From Streptomyces uncialis (GTDB lineage Bacteria > Actinomycetota > Actinomycetes > Streptomycetales > Streptomycetaceae): a stretch of DNA of 64,000 bases. Shown here one piece after another: positions 49,194 to 57,333 of this stretch. A program made the position numbers and the translations under genes. Within the stretch, counting starts at the first letter, position 1; each line of letters begins with the position of its first letter. The stretch lies in NCBI RefSeq assembly GCF_036250755.1, contig NZ_CP109583.1:3286001-3350000 (forward strand), read 5' to 3'. The notes beneath the pieces were generated by a model that had not been told where the DNA came from, ran no database searches, and saw only the letters and a list, made by a program, of their open reading frames with translations.

Positions 49194-49667
49194 TCAGGTC
49201 GCGTCGGAGTCGAAGGGCGGGCGCTCGTCCGCGTCGCGGCCGGGCTTCTTCAGCATGTCGATCCGGCCGCCGTCCGTGGCCGCCCCGGAGGACGAGCCGG
49301 ACCGGCCGCCGGAGGGACCGTCGAGGAAGTCGTCGGAGGAGTCGCCCCGGTCGTTCACCGCGTCCGACAGATCGGACATCTCCTTGCGGAGGTCGAAGCT
49401 GTTGCGGATCTCCTGGAGGCCCAGCTCGTCATTGCCGAGCTGCTTGCGCATGAAGGTCTTCGGGTTGAGGTCCTCGAACTCGAAGTCCTTGAACTCGGGG
49501 CCCAGTTCATCGCGGATGTCCCGCTTGGCGCTGTCCGAGAAGTCGCGGATCTTGCGGATGGTCCGCGAGACGTCCTGGATCACCTTCGGAAGCTTGTCCG
49601 GGCCGAAGATGAGCATGCCGAGCACGGCCATCGCCAGGATCTCAAGCATACCTATGTCATTGAACAC
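49194..49667 (-). CDS. tatB: Sec-independent protein translocase subunit TatB
   Basis: 157 residues from a GTG at 49667 with AAGGAG at 7-nt spacing. MFNDIGMLEILAMAVLGMLIF is the single N-terminal TM helix, followed by GPDKLPKVIQDVSRTIRKIRDF, the hinge and amphipathic helix that mark TatB; the acidic, flexible tail is longer than in TatA. TatB forms the twin-arginine signal receptor with TatC. The gene follows htrA after a palindromic terminator, in the conserved sigE-rseA-htrA-tatB order. Confidence 0.95.
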   Translation of the reverse strand: MFNDIGMLEILAMAVLGMLIFGPDKLPKVIQDVSRTIRKIRDFSDSAKRDIRDELGPEFKDFEFEDLNPKTFMRKQLGNDELGLQEIRNSFDLRKEMSDLSDAVNDRGDSSDDFLDGPSGGRSGSSSGAATDGGRIDMLKKPGRDADERPPFDSDAT

Positions 49668-49797
49668 CTAGCGCTCCTTGAGATGTCCTCCGGCCCGCAG
49701 CAGGTCTTCCGTGGTCCCGGACCGCTCCCACGGTACCCGGCGACCAGGTGCGTCCGGTACTGTCCGGCCCGCCCCGGATGCGAGGTGTCTTCCCCGG

Positions 49798-49817
49798 CCG
49801 ACGGGCGCGCCCGTCGG
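49798..49817. terminator. 20-bp palindrome between htrA and tatB
   Basis: CCGACGGGCG and its exact complement meet at 49807/49808, 22 bp past the htrA stop. It may attenuate read-through into tatB. Confidence 0.65.
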
Positions 49818-49838
49818 TCCGGTGTGCTGTTCCCCGTG

Positions 49839-51587
49839 TCATCCGCTCCGCGCGGAGCCGAGCACGAGTGTCACCTTCTTCTCCTGGCCGCCGCGTTCCA
49901 GGGTGAGCTGGAGCCGGTCGCCGGGCCGGTGGGCGCGGATCTTGACGATCAGCTCCTCACCGGAGTGCACCCGCTGACCGTCGACCTCGGTGATCACGTC
50001 CCCGGACCGGATGCCCGCCTTCTGGCCCGGTCCGCCGACGGTGACGGGCGGCGCGCCGTCGTTGCCCTCGGTGCCGACCCGGGCGCCGTCTCCCGTGAAG
50101 TCCATGTCGAGGGTGACCCCGATGATCGGGTGCGTGGCCTTCCCGGTGTTGATCAGTTCCTCGGCGACCCGCTTGCCCTGGTTGACGGGGATGGCGAAAC
50201 CGAGGCCGATGGAACCCGACTGGCCGCTCTCCGGGCCGCCCGCGCCCTCGGCGGAGCGGATCGCGCTGTTGATCCCGATCACCCTGGCCCGGGAGTCCAT
50301 CAGCGGGCCGCCGGAGTTGCCGGGGTTGATCGGCGCGTCGGTCTGGAGGGCGTCGACGTACGAGATGTCGCTGCCGTCGCCCTTCTCGCCGCCTGCCGTG
50401 ATGGGGCGTTCCTTGGCGCTGATGATGCCGGAGGTGACGGTGTTGGCCAGGTCGAAGGGGGCGCCGATGGCGACGACCGGGTCACCGACCTGGACGTTGT
50501 CGGAGTTGCCGAGCGGCAGCGGCTTGAGGCCGGACACCCCGCTGACCTTGACCACCGCGAGGTCGTAGCCCGCGTCCCGGCCGACCACCTCCGCCGCGGC
50601 GACCTCGCCCCCGCTGAACGTCACCGATATCTCGCCCCCGGACCCGGCGGGCTCGACGACGTGGTTGTTGGTGAGGATGTGCCCGCGGCCGTCCAGCACG
50701 AAGCCGGTGCCGGTGCCCTGGTCGGAGCCGCCCCGCACATGCAGGGTCACCACCCCGGGCAGCGAACGCGCGGCGATCCCCGCCACGCTGTCGGGCGCCC
50801 GGCCCTCGGCCTCGGTACCGGCCTGCGGCAACTCGACCTGGACGGCGCGCCGGGCCTCCAGATTCGCCCCGACCACACCGCCGATCATGCCCGCCACCAC
50901 TCCCAGCACCAGCACGCCGACCAGCGCACCGCGCCGTGCGCGGGGCTTGCCGGTGCCGTGCGGGCCCGCGCCGGTCTGCTGGAGCGGCGCCTGGGCCCAT
51001 GGGTCGTACCGCCCCCAGGGACCCGGCTCCGCTCCCCCGCCGCCCGCGGGCCCGGCCGGGCCCATGTCGTGGGGCGGCGGAGCCGAGTCGTACGGGGGCG
51101 GGGACGTGTCGTAGGGCGGCGGAGCGGCGTCGTAGCCGGCCGGTGCCGGTGCCCGGTCGTAGCGGGGGGCGCCCGCGAGGGGGGTGCCGTGGCCGAGGGT
51201 GCCGGGGCTGTCCTGCGGCGGCGCTGTCACCGGTGCGGCGGGTCCCGGCACACCGTGCGCGGGGGTGCCGTGCGCGGGGGTGCCGTGCGCGGGGGTGCCG
51301 TCGGCGGGCGTGGTGGGGCCCTGGAGGGGCACACCGTGCGCCGGGGTCGTCCCGGGGTGCTGGACGGGTGGTGCGGGGGCCCAGGGGCCGGGCTCGCCGT
51401 AAGGCGGGGTGCTGTAGCGGTCGGGGTCGTGCAGGGGGATCCGGCGCTCGGGTCCGCGGTCCGTGGCGTGGCCCGCGCCCGGGTCGGACCCGGGATCGGG
51501 CGCACCACCGCCGTGCCCGTCGCCGGGCGGCCCGGCGGGGTCCGCGGGACCGGGGCGGCTCCACCACTTCGGCTTGCCCTCGTCCAT
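49839..51587 (-). CDS. htrA: HtrA/DegP-like membrane-anchored serine protease
   Basis: 582 residues. A cytoplasmic Pro/Gly/Tyr-rich N-terminus of about 215 residues contains GTPAH repeats; one TM helix (219-241); then a trypsin-like domain with His309 (NNHVVE), Asp342 (GYDLAVVKV) and Ser425 (NPGNSGGPL); then one PDZ domain (GPGQKAGIRSGDVITEVDG). It would degrade or refold damaged envelope proteins on the outer face of the membrane. ATG at 51587. It follows the anti-sigma gene on the same strand, like mycobacterial htrA behind rseA, so it is likely part of the SigE stress response. Confidence 0.95.
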   Translation of the reverse strand: MDEGKPKWWSRPGPADPAGPPGDGHGGGAPDPGSDPGAGHATDRGPERRIPLHDPDRYSTPPYGEPGPWAPAPPVQHPGTTPAHGVPLQGPTTPADGTPAHGTPAHGTPAHGVPGPAAPVTAPPQDSPGTLGHGTPLAGAPRYDRAPAPAGYDAAPPPYDTSPPPYDSAPPPHDMGPAGPAGGGGAEPGPWGRYDPWAQAPLQQTGAGPHGTGKPRARRGALVGVLVLGVVAGMIGGVVGANLEARRAVQVELPQAGTEAEGRAPDSVAGIAARSLPGVVTLHVRGGSDQGTGTGFVLDGRGHILTNNHVVEPAGSGGEISVTFSGGEVAAAEVVGRDAGYDLAVVKVSGVSGLKPLPLGNSDNVQVGDPVVAIGAPFDLANTVTSGIISAKERPITAGGEKGDGSDISYVDALQTDAPINPGNSGGPLMDSRARVIGINSAIRSAEGAGGPESGQSGSIGLGFAIPVNQGKRVAEELINTGKATHPIIGVTLDMDFTGDGARVGTEGNDGAPPVTVGGPGQKAGIRSGDVITEVDGQRVHSGEELIVKIRAHRPGDRLQLTLERGGQEKKVTLVLGSARSG

Positions 51588-51743
51588 CTTCTCCCCACAC
51601 CCGGCTACGCGGCGGTGACCGCTCGTGATTCGTCGGCTCGGCGGCACGGGCCCTGCCGGGCGCGCGCCGTGCGGGAATTCAATCAGGTCCCATGGGTGGG
51701 GACGGAGCGGACGGCCCCGGGAAGGGGCCGCCGCCGGTCGGGC

Positions 51744-52820
51744 TCAGCGGGGGGACCCGGCACCGGGAGCCGCGCCGCCGGGTATCCCCGTGGTGGGCAG
51801 CGCGGAGGACGGCAGCCCCGGAAGGCCCGCCAAGGCAGGCTGCGGGGCCCTGAGCGGCCCCAGTACACCGGTGGCCGCGGACGACACCAGGGACGGCCGC
51901 TCCGGGTGCCGGAGACGGCCCTGGGGCGCCGAGCCGCCGATCGCTGGATCGTCCGCCGGGTGGACCCGGGGCGGGCGGGCATGGCCGTGCCCGGGCGGGA
52001 CGAACTGCGGCAGTGGATGGAGCAGCGGCGATGCCACCGACGCACCGGCCAGCAGGGGTGCGGCCAGGGCGTGCACGGCCGCCGGTGGCGGCTGCGCTGG
52101 TGTCCCGGCCACCAGCGGGGCACCGGCGGACGCGGGGGCGACGGGTGCGGCGAGGGCGCCGCCGGTCCGCTGCCCCAGCATCGGTGCGGTGGCCCGGCGG
52201 CGGACGGCGTCCCCGGCCGGGGTGCCGCCGCCCTGGGTACGCAGCGGAGTGACGTTATTGCTGCTGGGACCGCGGGCGTCACCGCTGTCGACGGTGGCGG
52301 GGCCGGTGTTGACCCCGCCGAGGGCGATCGCGGCCAGCGAGACCGCGCCCGCCGCGGCGAAGGCGAAGCGGCGCCGGCCCCGGGCGGCGGACCGCTCGGA
52401 CTCGGGCCTGCCCACGGCATGGATACGGAATCCGGGGGCAGTCGTGGGAAGGGCGGGTGCGGGCCGGGTGGCGGGAGCGAGGACGAAGGTGTCGGCGCCC
52501 ATGTCGAAGAGGCCGCCGCCGAAGGCGTCGCGCTCATGCCTGGGGCCGCCGGGGCCTCCCGGACCGCCGGGATCGCCGGAACCGCCGCCGGGCAGGCCCT
52601 GAAGGCGTGCCAGGAAGCTCTCGGAGGGGGGCGGGGGCGCCGCTTCGGCGAAGACGTTCTTCAGCCGGCGCTGGGCGTCGGCCTCGGCCTTGCAGCGGGC
52701 GCAGGTGGCTAGATGGGCGAGGACCCGGTCGCGGGAGTCATGGCCCAGTTCGCCGTCGACGAGGGCGGCGAGCCGGTCCCCGAGGTGCTGTTCGACAGGT
52801 GTCGGACGTGATCCGGTCAC
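51744..52820 (-). CDS. rseA: zinc-binding anti-sigma factor (RseA-like) with long extracytoplasmic tail
   Basis: 358 residues. The cytoplasmic ZAS domain has H36, C40 and C43 (HLATCARC), the zinc signature of SigE/SigR-type anti-sigma factors. A Gly/Pro-rich linker leads to one TM helix (about 151-170), then about 190 Ala/Pro-rich extracytoplasmic residues without recognised domain. The GTG at 52820 overlaps the sigE stop in GTGA, so the two are translationally coupled, which keeps the factor and its inhibitor in balance. It presumably holds SigE until envelope stress or thiol oxidation releases it. The tail is much longer than that of mycobacterial RseA. Confidence 0.9.
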   Translation of the reverse strand: MTGSRPTPVEQHLGDRLAALVDGELGHDSRDRVLAHLATCARCKAEADAQRRLKNVFAEAAPPPPSESFLARLQGLPGGGSGDPGGPGGPGGPRHERDAFGGGLFDMGADTFVLAPATRPAPALPTTAPGFRIHAVGRPESERSAARGRRRFAFAAAGAVSLAAIALGGVNTGPATVDSGDARGPSSNNVTPLRTQGGGTPAGDAVRRRATAPMLGQRTGGALAAPVAPASAGAPLVAGTPAQPPPAAVHALAAPLLAGASVASPLLHPLPQFVPPGHGHARPPRVHPADDPAIGGSAPQGRLRHPERPSLVSSAATGVLGPLRAPQPALAGLPGLPSSALPTTGIPGGAAPGAGSPR

Positions 52821-53584
52821 GCGGGCGCGCCTCCTCCTCCCAGCACGGGGACACCGGAGGCCACGGGGGCGCGGCGCTCGGCGCGCGCGTGCGGCGACCG
52901 GTGCTGAAGGGCCTTGCGCAGCTGGGAACGGCCGCGGTGGATACGGCTGCGGACCGTACCGAGCTTGACGCCCAGGGTCGCGGCGATCTCCTCGTACGAC
53001 AGGCCCTCGATGTCGCAGAGGACCACGGCGGCACGGAACTCCGGCGCGAGGGTGTCCAGCGCCTGCTGGACGTCCGCGTCGAAGTGGGTGTCGTTGAAGA
53101 CCTGCTGCGGCGACGGCTCGCGGCTCGGCAGCCGCTCGGCGGCGTCGTCCCCGAGGGAGTCGAAGCGGATGCGCTGCCTTCGCCGCACCATGTCCAGGAA
53201 GAGGTTGGTGGTGATGCGGTGCAGCCAGCCCTCGAAGGTGCCGGGCGAGTACGTGGACAGCGAGCGGAAGACGCGGACGAAGACCTCCTGGGTGAGGTCC
53301 TCCGCGTCGTGCTGATTGCCCGTGAGGCGGTAGGCAAGGCGGTAGACACGGCCGCTGTGCGTGCTGACGATCTCCTCCCAACTGGGCGGAGTCCACGTCT
53401 GTGCGTCCGCGTCGGCGGTGAAGGTCGCTGTCTGTGCGGACTGGGCAACGTGGTCAGCGGTGTCGGTCACGGATTTCGGCTCACCCACCGCTCTGAAGAG
53501 GCGCCGCAGCACTCCTCCCCTGTCCGCGGGCGCAGCCGCACCTCCCCTATCGGCTCTGGTGGTGTCCAGTGGAGCCCCTACCAT
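52817..53584 (-). CDS. sigE: ECF RNA polymerase sigma factor SigE (mycobacterial SigE type)
   Basis: 255 residues from the ATG at 53584. Region 2 ([20 protein letters not shown], then [10 protein letters not shown] and [16 protein letters not shown]) and region 4 ([37 protein letters not shown]) are canonical. The frame is open to 53680 and 53782, so longer forms are possible, as reported for M. tuberculosis SigE. The upstream DNA carries an ECF-type promoter, pointing to autoregulation. With rseA, htrA and tatB it forms the envelope-stress locus. This is not the SigE of S. coelicolor that responds to cell-wall antibiotics, despite the shared name. Confidence 0.93.
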   Translation of the reverse strand: MVGAPLDTTRADRGGAAAPADRGGVLRRLFRAVGEPKSVTDTADHVAQSAQTATFTADADAQTWTPPSWEEIVSTHSGRVYRLAYRLTGNQHDAEDLTQEVFVRVFRSLSTYSPGTFEGWLHRITTNLFLDMVRRRQRIRFDSLGDDAAERLPSREPSPQQVFNDTHFDADVQQALDTLAPEFRAAVVLCDIEGLSYEEIAATLGVKLGTVRSRIHRGRSQLRKALQHRSPHARAERRAPVASGVPVLGGGGAPA

Positions 53585-53732
53585 AGCCACCTCGCCCGTT
53601 AGCTCCGGATAAGCAGTTTTACGTGAATTTGGTACGCGCTTCAGGTCTTGCGTCAGCACTTGCCGGCCGAGCCCGTCCATTCCTCGCCCCCTTGTCCGGT
53701 GAATCCCCTCCCGGAGCCTTCCCCTGCCCTTC

Positions 53733-53761
53733 TTAACGCGCGGTCCCATCTGCGGGTTCCC
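53733..53761 (-). promoter_or_regulatory. ECF-type promoter upstream of sigE
   Basis: On the minus strand GGGAAC (53756-53761) and CGTTAA (53733-53738) are separated by 17 bp. GGAAC with CGTT is the consensus for SigE-group ECF factors, so sigE probably drives itself. The transcript would start near 53726, about 140 nt before the ATG. Confidence 0.7.
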
Positions 53762-53814
53762 GGCGGCAGCGGATACAGTCACGGCCAGACATCCCAGGGG
53801 GACAGGAGAGGGTC

Positions 53815-54447
53815 ATTACCGGCAACCGGCAGACAGGCTTGGCCTTCGCTGACGCCTTTGTCGCCGAGGAGGAGGCGGTGCACTGGGCCCGTGACCGGGC
53901 CCGGGAGTCCGCGCTCCGCCCGGTGTCGCCCTCCACCGGCGCCGCGCTGCGGATGCTCGCCGCGACGGCCGGCGCCAAGGCCGTCGCCGAGATCGGCACC
54001 GGTACCGGGGTCTCCGGGATCCATCTTCTGCACGGGATGCGGCCCGACGGGGTGCTCACCACCGTCGACCCCGAGCCCGACCGCCAGCAGCTCGCGCGGC
54101 AGGCGTTCCGTCTCGCGGGATTCGCCACCAACAGGGCCCGCTTCATCCCGGGCCGGGCGCTGGATGTGCTGCCGAGGCTCGCGGACAGCGGATACGACCT
54201 CGTCTTCTGCGACGGCGACCGTATGGAGTGCGTGGACTACCTCGCCGAATCGTTGCGGCTCCTGCGCCCCGGCGGCCTGGTGTGCTTCGAGGGCGTCTTC
54301 GCGGACGGCCGGACGGTGGACTCGGGTCCGCAGCCGATGGAGGTACTGCGGCTGCGGGAGCTGGTCCGGGCGGTGCGGGAGAACACGGAGCTGGTGCCCT
54401 CGCTGCTGCCGGTCGGGGACGGGCTGCTCTGCGCGGTCAAGCGCTGA
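53815..54447 (+). CDS. O-methyltransferase of the class I SAM family
   Basis: About 210 residues. SAM-binding motif I is VAEIGTGTGVSGIHLL, motif II VLTTVDPEPDRQ, and DLVFCDGDRMECVDYL carries the metal-site residues of the catechol-O-methyltransferase-like (methyltransf_3) family. Substrate unknown. It is divergent from sigE, as in mycobacteria (Rv1220c). The first ATG/GTG/TTG in frame is a TTG at 53839 with poor spacing; ATT at 53815 (ITGNRQTG) has AGGAG exactly 6 nt upstream and keeps residues conserved in homologues, so ATT is the preferred start. TACAGT at 53774-53779 is a plausible -10. Confidence 0.85.
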   Translation: MTGNRQTGLAFADAFVAEEEAVHWARDRARESALRPVSPSTGAALRMLAATAGAKAVAEIGTGTGVSGIHLLHGMRPDGVLTTVDPEPDRQQLARQAFRLAGFATNRARFIPGRALDVLPRLADSGYDLVFCDGDRMECVDYLAESLRLLRPGGLVCFEGVFADGRTVDSGPQPMEVLRLRELVRAVRENTELVPSLLPVGDGLLCAVKR

Positions 54448-54780
54448 GCGCAGCTGCGCGGTGCGGTGCGGTGCAGCCCGGGTTGCGCCGGGATGGTCAC
54501 GGCAGCCGGGTTCCGCTTCCGGGTGACGGTTCCGCTTCCGCTTCCGCTTCCGGGTGAACACGTCCCTGGTGACCGGTGCCCGTGCGGATGAGGTGCTCGT
54601 ACCTTCCGGGCCTCCGTACGGGACCCCCGACGAGTGACCTGTCAGGACCCGCCGGGACCCACCCACCGGAACGGTCCCCGACTCCTTCGACACGGAGAGT
54701 CACGGCCGACGCCTCCCCCGGCACCCGCGCGGCGGACGTGTCGCATCCCACACCGGCGTGACGTCGGCGGACACAGCAGT
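54448..54780. other. gap with CTTCCG short repeats
   Basis: Holds a run of TTCCGC/CTTCCG hexamer repeats (about 54508-54555) and GGTGC repeats near 54460. No gene recognised between the O-methyltransferase and DUF3117 genes, which are convergent. Confidence 0.55.
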
Positions 54781-54808
54781 GCCCCGGCACCGCGTACGAT
54801 GCCGGGGC
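54781..54808. terminator. terminator between O-methyltransferase and DUF3117 genes
   Basis: GCCCCGGCA (54781-54789) pairs with TGCCGGGGC (54800-54808), extended by CAGT/ACTG-like flanks. It lies 40 bp downstream of the DUF3117 stop. Confidence 0.75.
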
Positions 54809-54848
54809 AACTGGGAAAGCCGAACAAACGCCAGGACGGCTTCCTCTG

Positions 54849-55016
54849 TTAGCCGACGACCTTCTTGAGGGCGTCGCCAAGAGCGCCCGCCTCGTCCGGC
54901 GTCAGCTCTACGACGAGCCGACCGCCGCCTTCGAGCGGAACGCGCATGACGATGCCCCGCCCCTCCTTTGTCACCTCGAGCGGGCCGTCGCCCGTCCGCG
55001 GCTTCATGGCCGCCAT
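54849..55016 (-). CDS. DUF3117 small protein
   Basis: 55 residues, the normal length, reading MAAMKPRTGDGPLEVTKEG then RGIVMRVPLEGGGRLVVEL and ending TPDEAGALGDALKKVVG. A two-strand and C-terminal helix fold is expected. This family is nearly invariant across actinobacteria but has no known function. ATG at 55016 with AGGAAGGGG at 7-nt spacing. It has its own promoter and terminator. Confidence 0.93.
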   Translation of the reverse strand: MAAMKPRTGDGPLEVTKEGRGIVMRVPLEGGGRLVVELTPDEAGALGDALKKVVG

Positions 55017-55109
55017 GCTCGTTCCCCTTCCTGAAACCAGCTCATCGTCAGCCGACGACAGCCCTATCGCAGGGCACGCGTCCGGCATCGAACACATTGC
55101 TTCCCAGCC

Positions 55110-55140
55110 ATTATCCCGCATGTCGGGACCCGATGACCAA
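55110..55140 (-). promoter_or_regulatory. housekeeping-type promoter of the DUF3117 gene
   Basis: On the minus strand TTGGTC (55135-55140) and GATAAT (55110-55115) are 19 bp apart, close to the HrdB consensus. It predicts a leader of about 85 nt. The rest of the gap 55141-55367 shows no gene and must hold the enoyl-CoA hydratase promoter. Confidence 0.55.
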
Positions 55141-55367
55141 CATCGGTCGGCATCGCTTGGGCAACGTGCGCCCGCAAAACCACTCAATTCGGCGGTGTGA
55201 CCGCGTTACTTCGCCTCAGTCCCGGGTACACGAGGCCCAGAATTCTTTGATGCAGGTCACATACGGATGCCCGGCGATCTCCGCCATGCTGTGCTCGGAC
55301 CGTGCTGAGTGAACGTACCGCACATGACCGCGTGTGCCCGCAGCCCAAAGCCGGAGGGACCCCCGCC

Positions 55368-56171
55368 ATGGCCGACACCGTGCTCTACGAGGTGAGCGAC
55401 GGACTCGCGACGATCACCTTGAACCGCCCCGACGCGATGAACGCGCTCGACACCGTGACCAAGGTCGCGCTGCGGGACGCCACCGAGGAAGCCGCGGCCG
55501 ACCCGGCGGTCCGCGCGGTGCTGCTGACCGCGGCGGGCGACCGGGCGTTCTGCGTGGGGCAGGACCTCAAGGAGCACATCGGGGTGCTCGCGGCCGCCAG
55601 GGAATCGGGCTCCGGGCAGACCATGAGCACCGTCCGTGAGCACTACAACCCGGTACTGCGGGCACTGACCGGGATGGCGAAACCGGTGGTGGCGGGGGTC
55701 AACGGGGTCGCGGCGGGGGCGGGATTCGGCTTCGCGCTCGCCGCGGACTTCCGGGTGGTCGCGGACACGGCGTCGTTCACCACCGCGTTCGCCGGGGTGG
55801 CGCTGACCGCCGACTCCGGGGTGTCGTGGACGCTGCCCCGGGTCGTGGGTCCCGGCCGGGCCGCCGACCTGCTGTTCTTCCCCCGCTCGATCAAGGCGGC
55901 GGAGGCGTACGAGCTGGGAATCGCCAACCGGGTGGTCCCGGCGTCGGACCTGGCGGCCGAGGCCCGGCGGGTGGCCCTCGGACTGGCGCAGGGGCCCACG
56001 GTGGCGTACGCGGCGCTCAAGGAGTCGCTCGCGTACGCCCAGTCGCACTCCTTGGCCGAGACGCTCGCCAAGGAGGACGAGTTGCAGACCCGGGCCGGGG
56101 CGTCTGAGGACCACACGATCGCCGTGGCCGCGTTCGTCGACAAGGTGAAACCCGCGTTCGTGGGCCGCTGA
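55368..56171 (+). CDS. enoyl-CoA hydratase/isomerase family protein
   Basis: 267 residues of the crotonase fold. TLNRPDAMNALD opens the fold, AFCVGQDLKEH forms the first oxyanion-hole strand, and AGVNGVAAGAGFGFALAADFRV the second. The position of the first catalytic Glu of classical hydratases carries FTTAFAGVALTAD with no obvious Glu, so it may be an isomerase or PaaG-like hydratase rather than a beta-oxidation hydratase. ATG at 55368 with GGAGGGA upstream. Convergent with tagA, and not linked to other fatty-acid genes. Confidence 0.88.
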   Translation: MADTVLYEVSDGLATITLNRPDAMNALDTVTKVALRDATEEAAADPAVRAVLLTAAGDRAFCVGQDLKEHIGVLAAARESGSGQTMSTVREHYNPVLRALTGMAKPVVAGVNGVAAGAGFGFALAADFRVVADTASFTTAFAGVALTADSGVSWTLPRVVGPGRAADLLFFPRSIKAAEAYELGIANRVVPASDLAAEARRVALGLAQGPTVAYAALKESLAYAQSHSLAETLAKEDELQTRAGASEDHTIAVAAFVDKVKPAFVGR

Positions 56172-56198
56172 ACCGGCCGTCCCGCGGACCGGCGGGGC

Positions 56199-56792
56199 CT
56201 ACCCGGCGCCGCGGGCGAAGCAGTCGCTCAGATGGTCGTCCACGAGGCCGCAGGCCTGCATCAGGGCGTAGGCCGTCGTGGGGCCGATGAAGCGCAGGCC
56301 GCGCTTCTTCAGCGCCTTGGACAGGGCCGTGGACGCGTCGGTGACGGCCGGGACGTCGCTGAGGGTACGCGGGGCCGGACGGGTGGCCGGGTCGGGGGCG
56401 TAGGACCAGACGAACCGGTCCAGCTCCCCCTCGGGCCACTCGGCGAGGAGCCGGGCGTTGGCGAGGGTCGCGTCGATCTTGGCGCGGTTGCGGATGATCC
56501 CGGGGTCGGCGAGCAGACGTACGGCGTCCGCGTCCGTGAACCGTGCCACCTCGGCGATCCGGAACCCCGCGAAGGCGGTACGGAAGCCCTCCCGGCGGCG
56601 CAGGATCGTGATCCAGGACAGCCCGGACTGGAACGCCTCCAGGCACAGCCGCTCGAACAGCGCGTCGTCGCCGTGGACGGCACGGCCCCACTCGTCGTCG
56701 TGGTACGCGATGTAGTCGTCGGCGGACAGTCCCCAGGGGCAGCGCGGACGGCCGTCCGGGCCGGGCACCGCGCCGCCGTCGTCAGCCGTCAT
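56199..56792 (-). CDS. tagA: DNA-3-methyladenine glycosylase I
   Basis: 197 residues. The zinc ligands C18 (CPWG), H31 (YHDDEWG), H187 and C191 (DDHLSDCF) keep the E. coli Tag spacing (13 and 4). The catalytic/base-pocket segment AFQSGLSWITILRRREGF is present. It removes 3-methyladenine from alkylated DNA. The ATG overlaps the stop of the DivIVA-like gene in ATGA, so translation is coupled. The same gene lies near folP2 in mycobacteria. Confidence 0.96.
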   Translation of the reverse strand: MTADDGGAVPGPDGRPRCPWGLSADDYIAYHDDEWGRAVHGDDALFERLCLEAFQSGLSWITILRRREGFRTAFAGFRIAEVARFTDADAVRLLADPGIIRNRAKIDATLANARLLAEWPEGELDRFVWSYAPDPATRPAPRTLSDVPAVTDASTALSKALKKRGLRFIGPTTAYALMQACGLVDDHLSDCFARGAG

Positions 56793-57187
56793 CGCTCCTC
56801 CTCCGTCACGGGCCGCTCCACGGCCTTGGTGAGTACCGGCCGGTACTCCGCGTGCCCGGTGGGGTCGGCGGGGTCCTGGCGGCGGGCGTACGCGTCCGAG
56901 AGCGCGCTCTCCAGTTCCTGGATACGGGCGTCGCGCTCGGCCAGCTCCGCGCCGAGCCGCCCGAGCGCGTCGTCGACCTCGGCCATGCGGTAGCCGCGCA
57001 CGGCGAGCGGGAACCGCAGCGCCTCGATGTCATCCCGCCCGACCGGACGGTCCGGGGGCAGGGGCTCGGCGTACCGCTCGGGTTCCGCCTCCGGCAGCGG
57101 ACCGCTCTCGCCACCGCCCACGACGGCGAGCGTCACCGCGGCGACCACGACGACGAGCGCGATCAGCAGGAACAAGAACATGACCAT
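56789..57187 (-). CDS. membrane protein with DivIVA-like domain
   Basis: 132 residues. One N-terminal TM helix (MFLFLLIALVVVVAAVTLAVV), an acidic Pro-rich linker, then a short DivIVA-type module (FPLAVRGYRMAEVDDALGRLG) with a coiled coil (AELAERDARIQELESAL). Streptomyces polar-growth proteins use this module to bind curved membrane or each other. ATG at 57187, with ATG 57181 as alternative. Coupled to tagA by a 4-nt overlap, though a functional link is not obvious. Confidence 0.82.
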   Translation of the reverse strand: MVMFLFLLIALVVVVAAVTLAVVGGGESGPLPEAEPERYAEPLPPDRPVGRDDIEALRFPLAVRGYRMAEVDDALGRLGAELAERDARIQELESALSDAYARRQDPADPTGHAEYRPVLTKAVERPVTEEER

Positions 57188-57333
57188 CTCGGCGGTCCCC
57201 ACGTCCGGTGGCCGGCCCGACCGGACCGGCGCGAAGAATGTCAGGCTCCGATCGTGCCATGCGCCTGTGACGGTTAAGGTCGCAGGCGACCCATCGGCAC
57301 CACTTACGACCGTACTTCGGAGGGACACAGGGG

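Noticed and set aside
54642..54827. 61-codon minus-strand open frame downstream of DUF3117
   Set aside because: It overlaps the terminator hairpin at 54781-54808 and has no family likeness or ribosome site.
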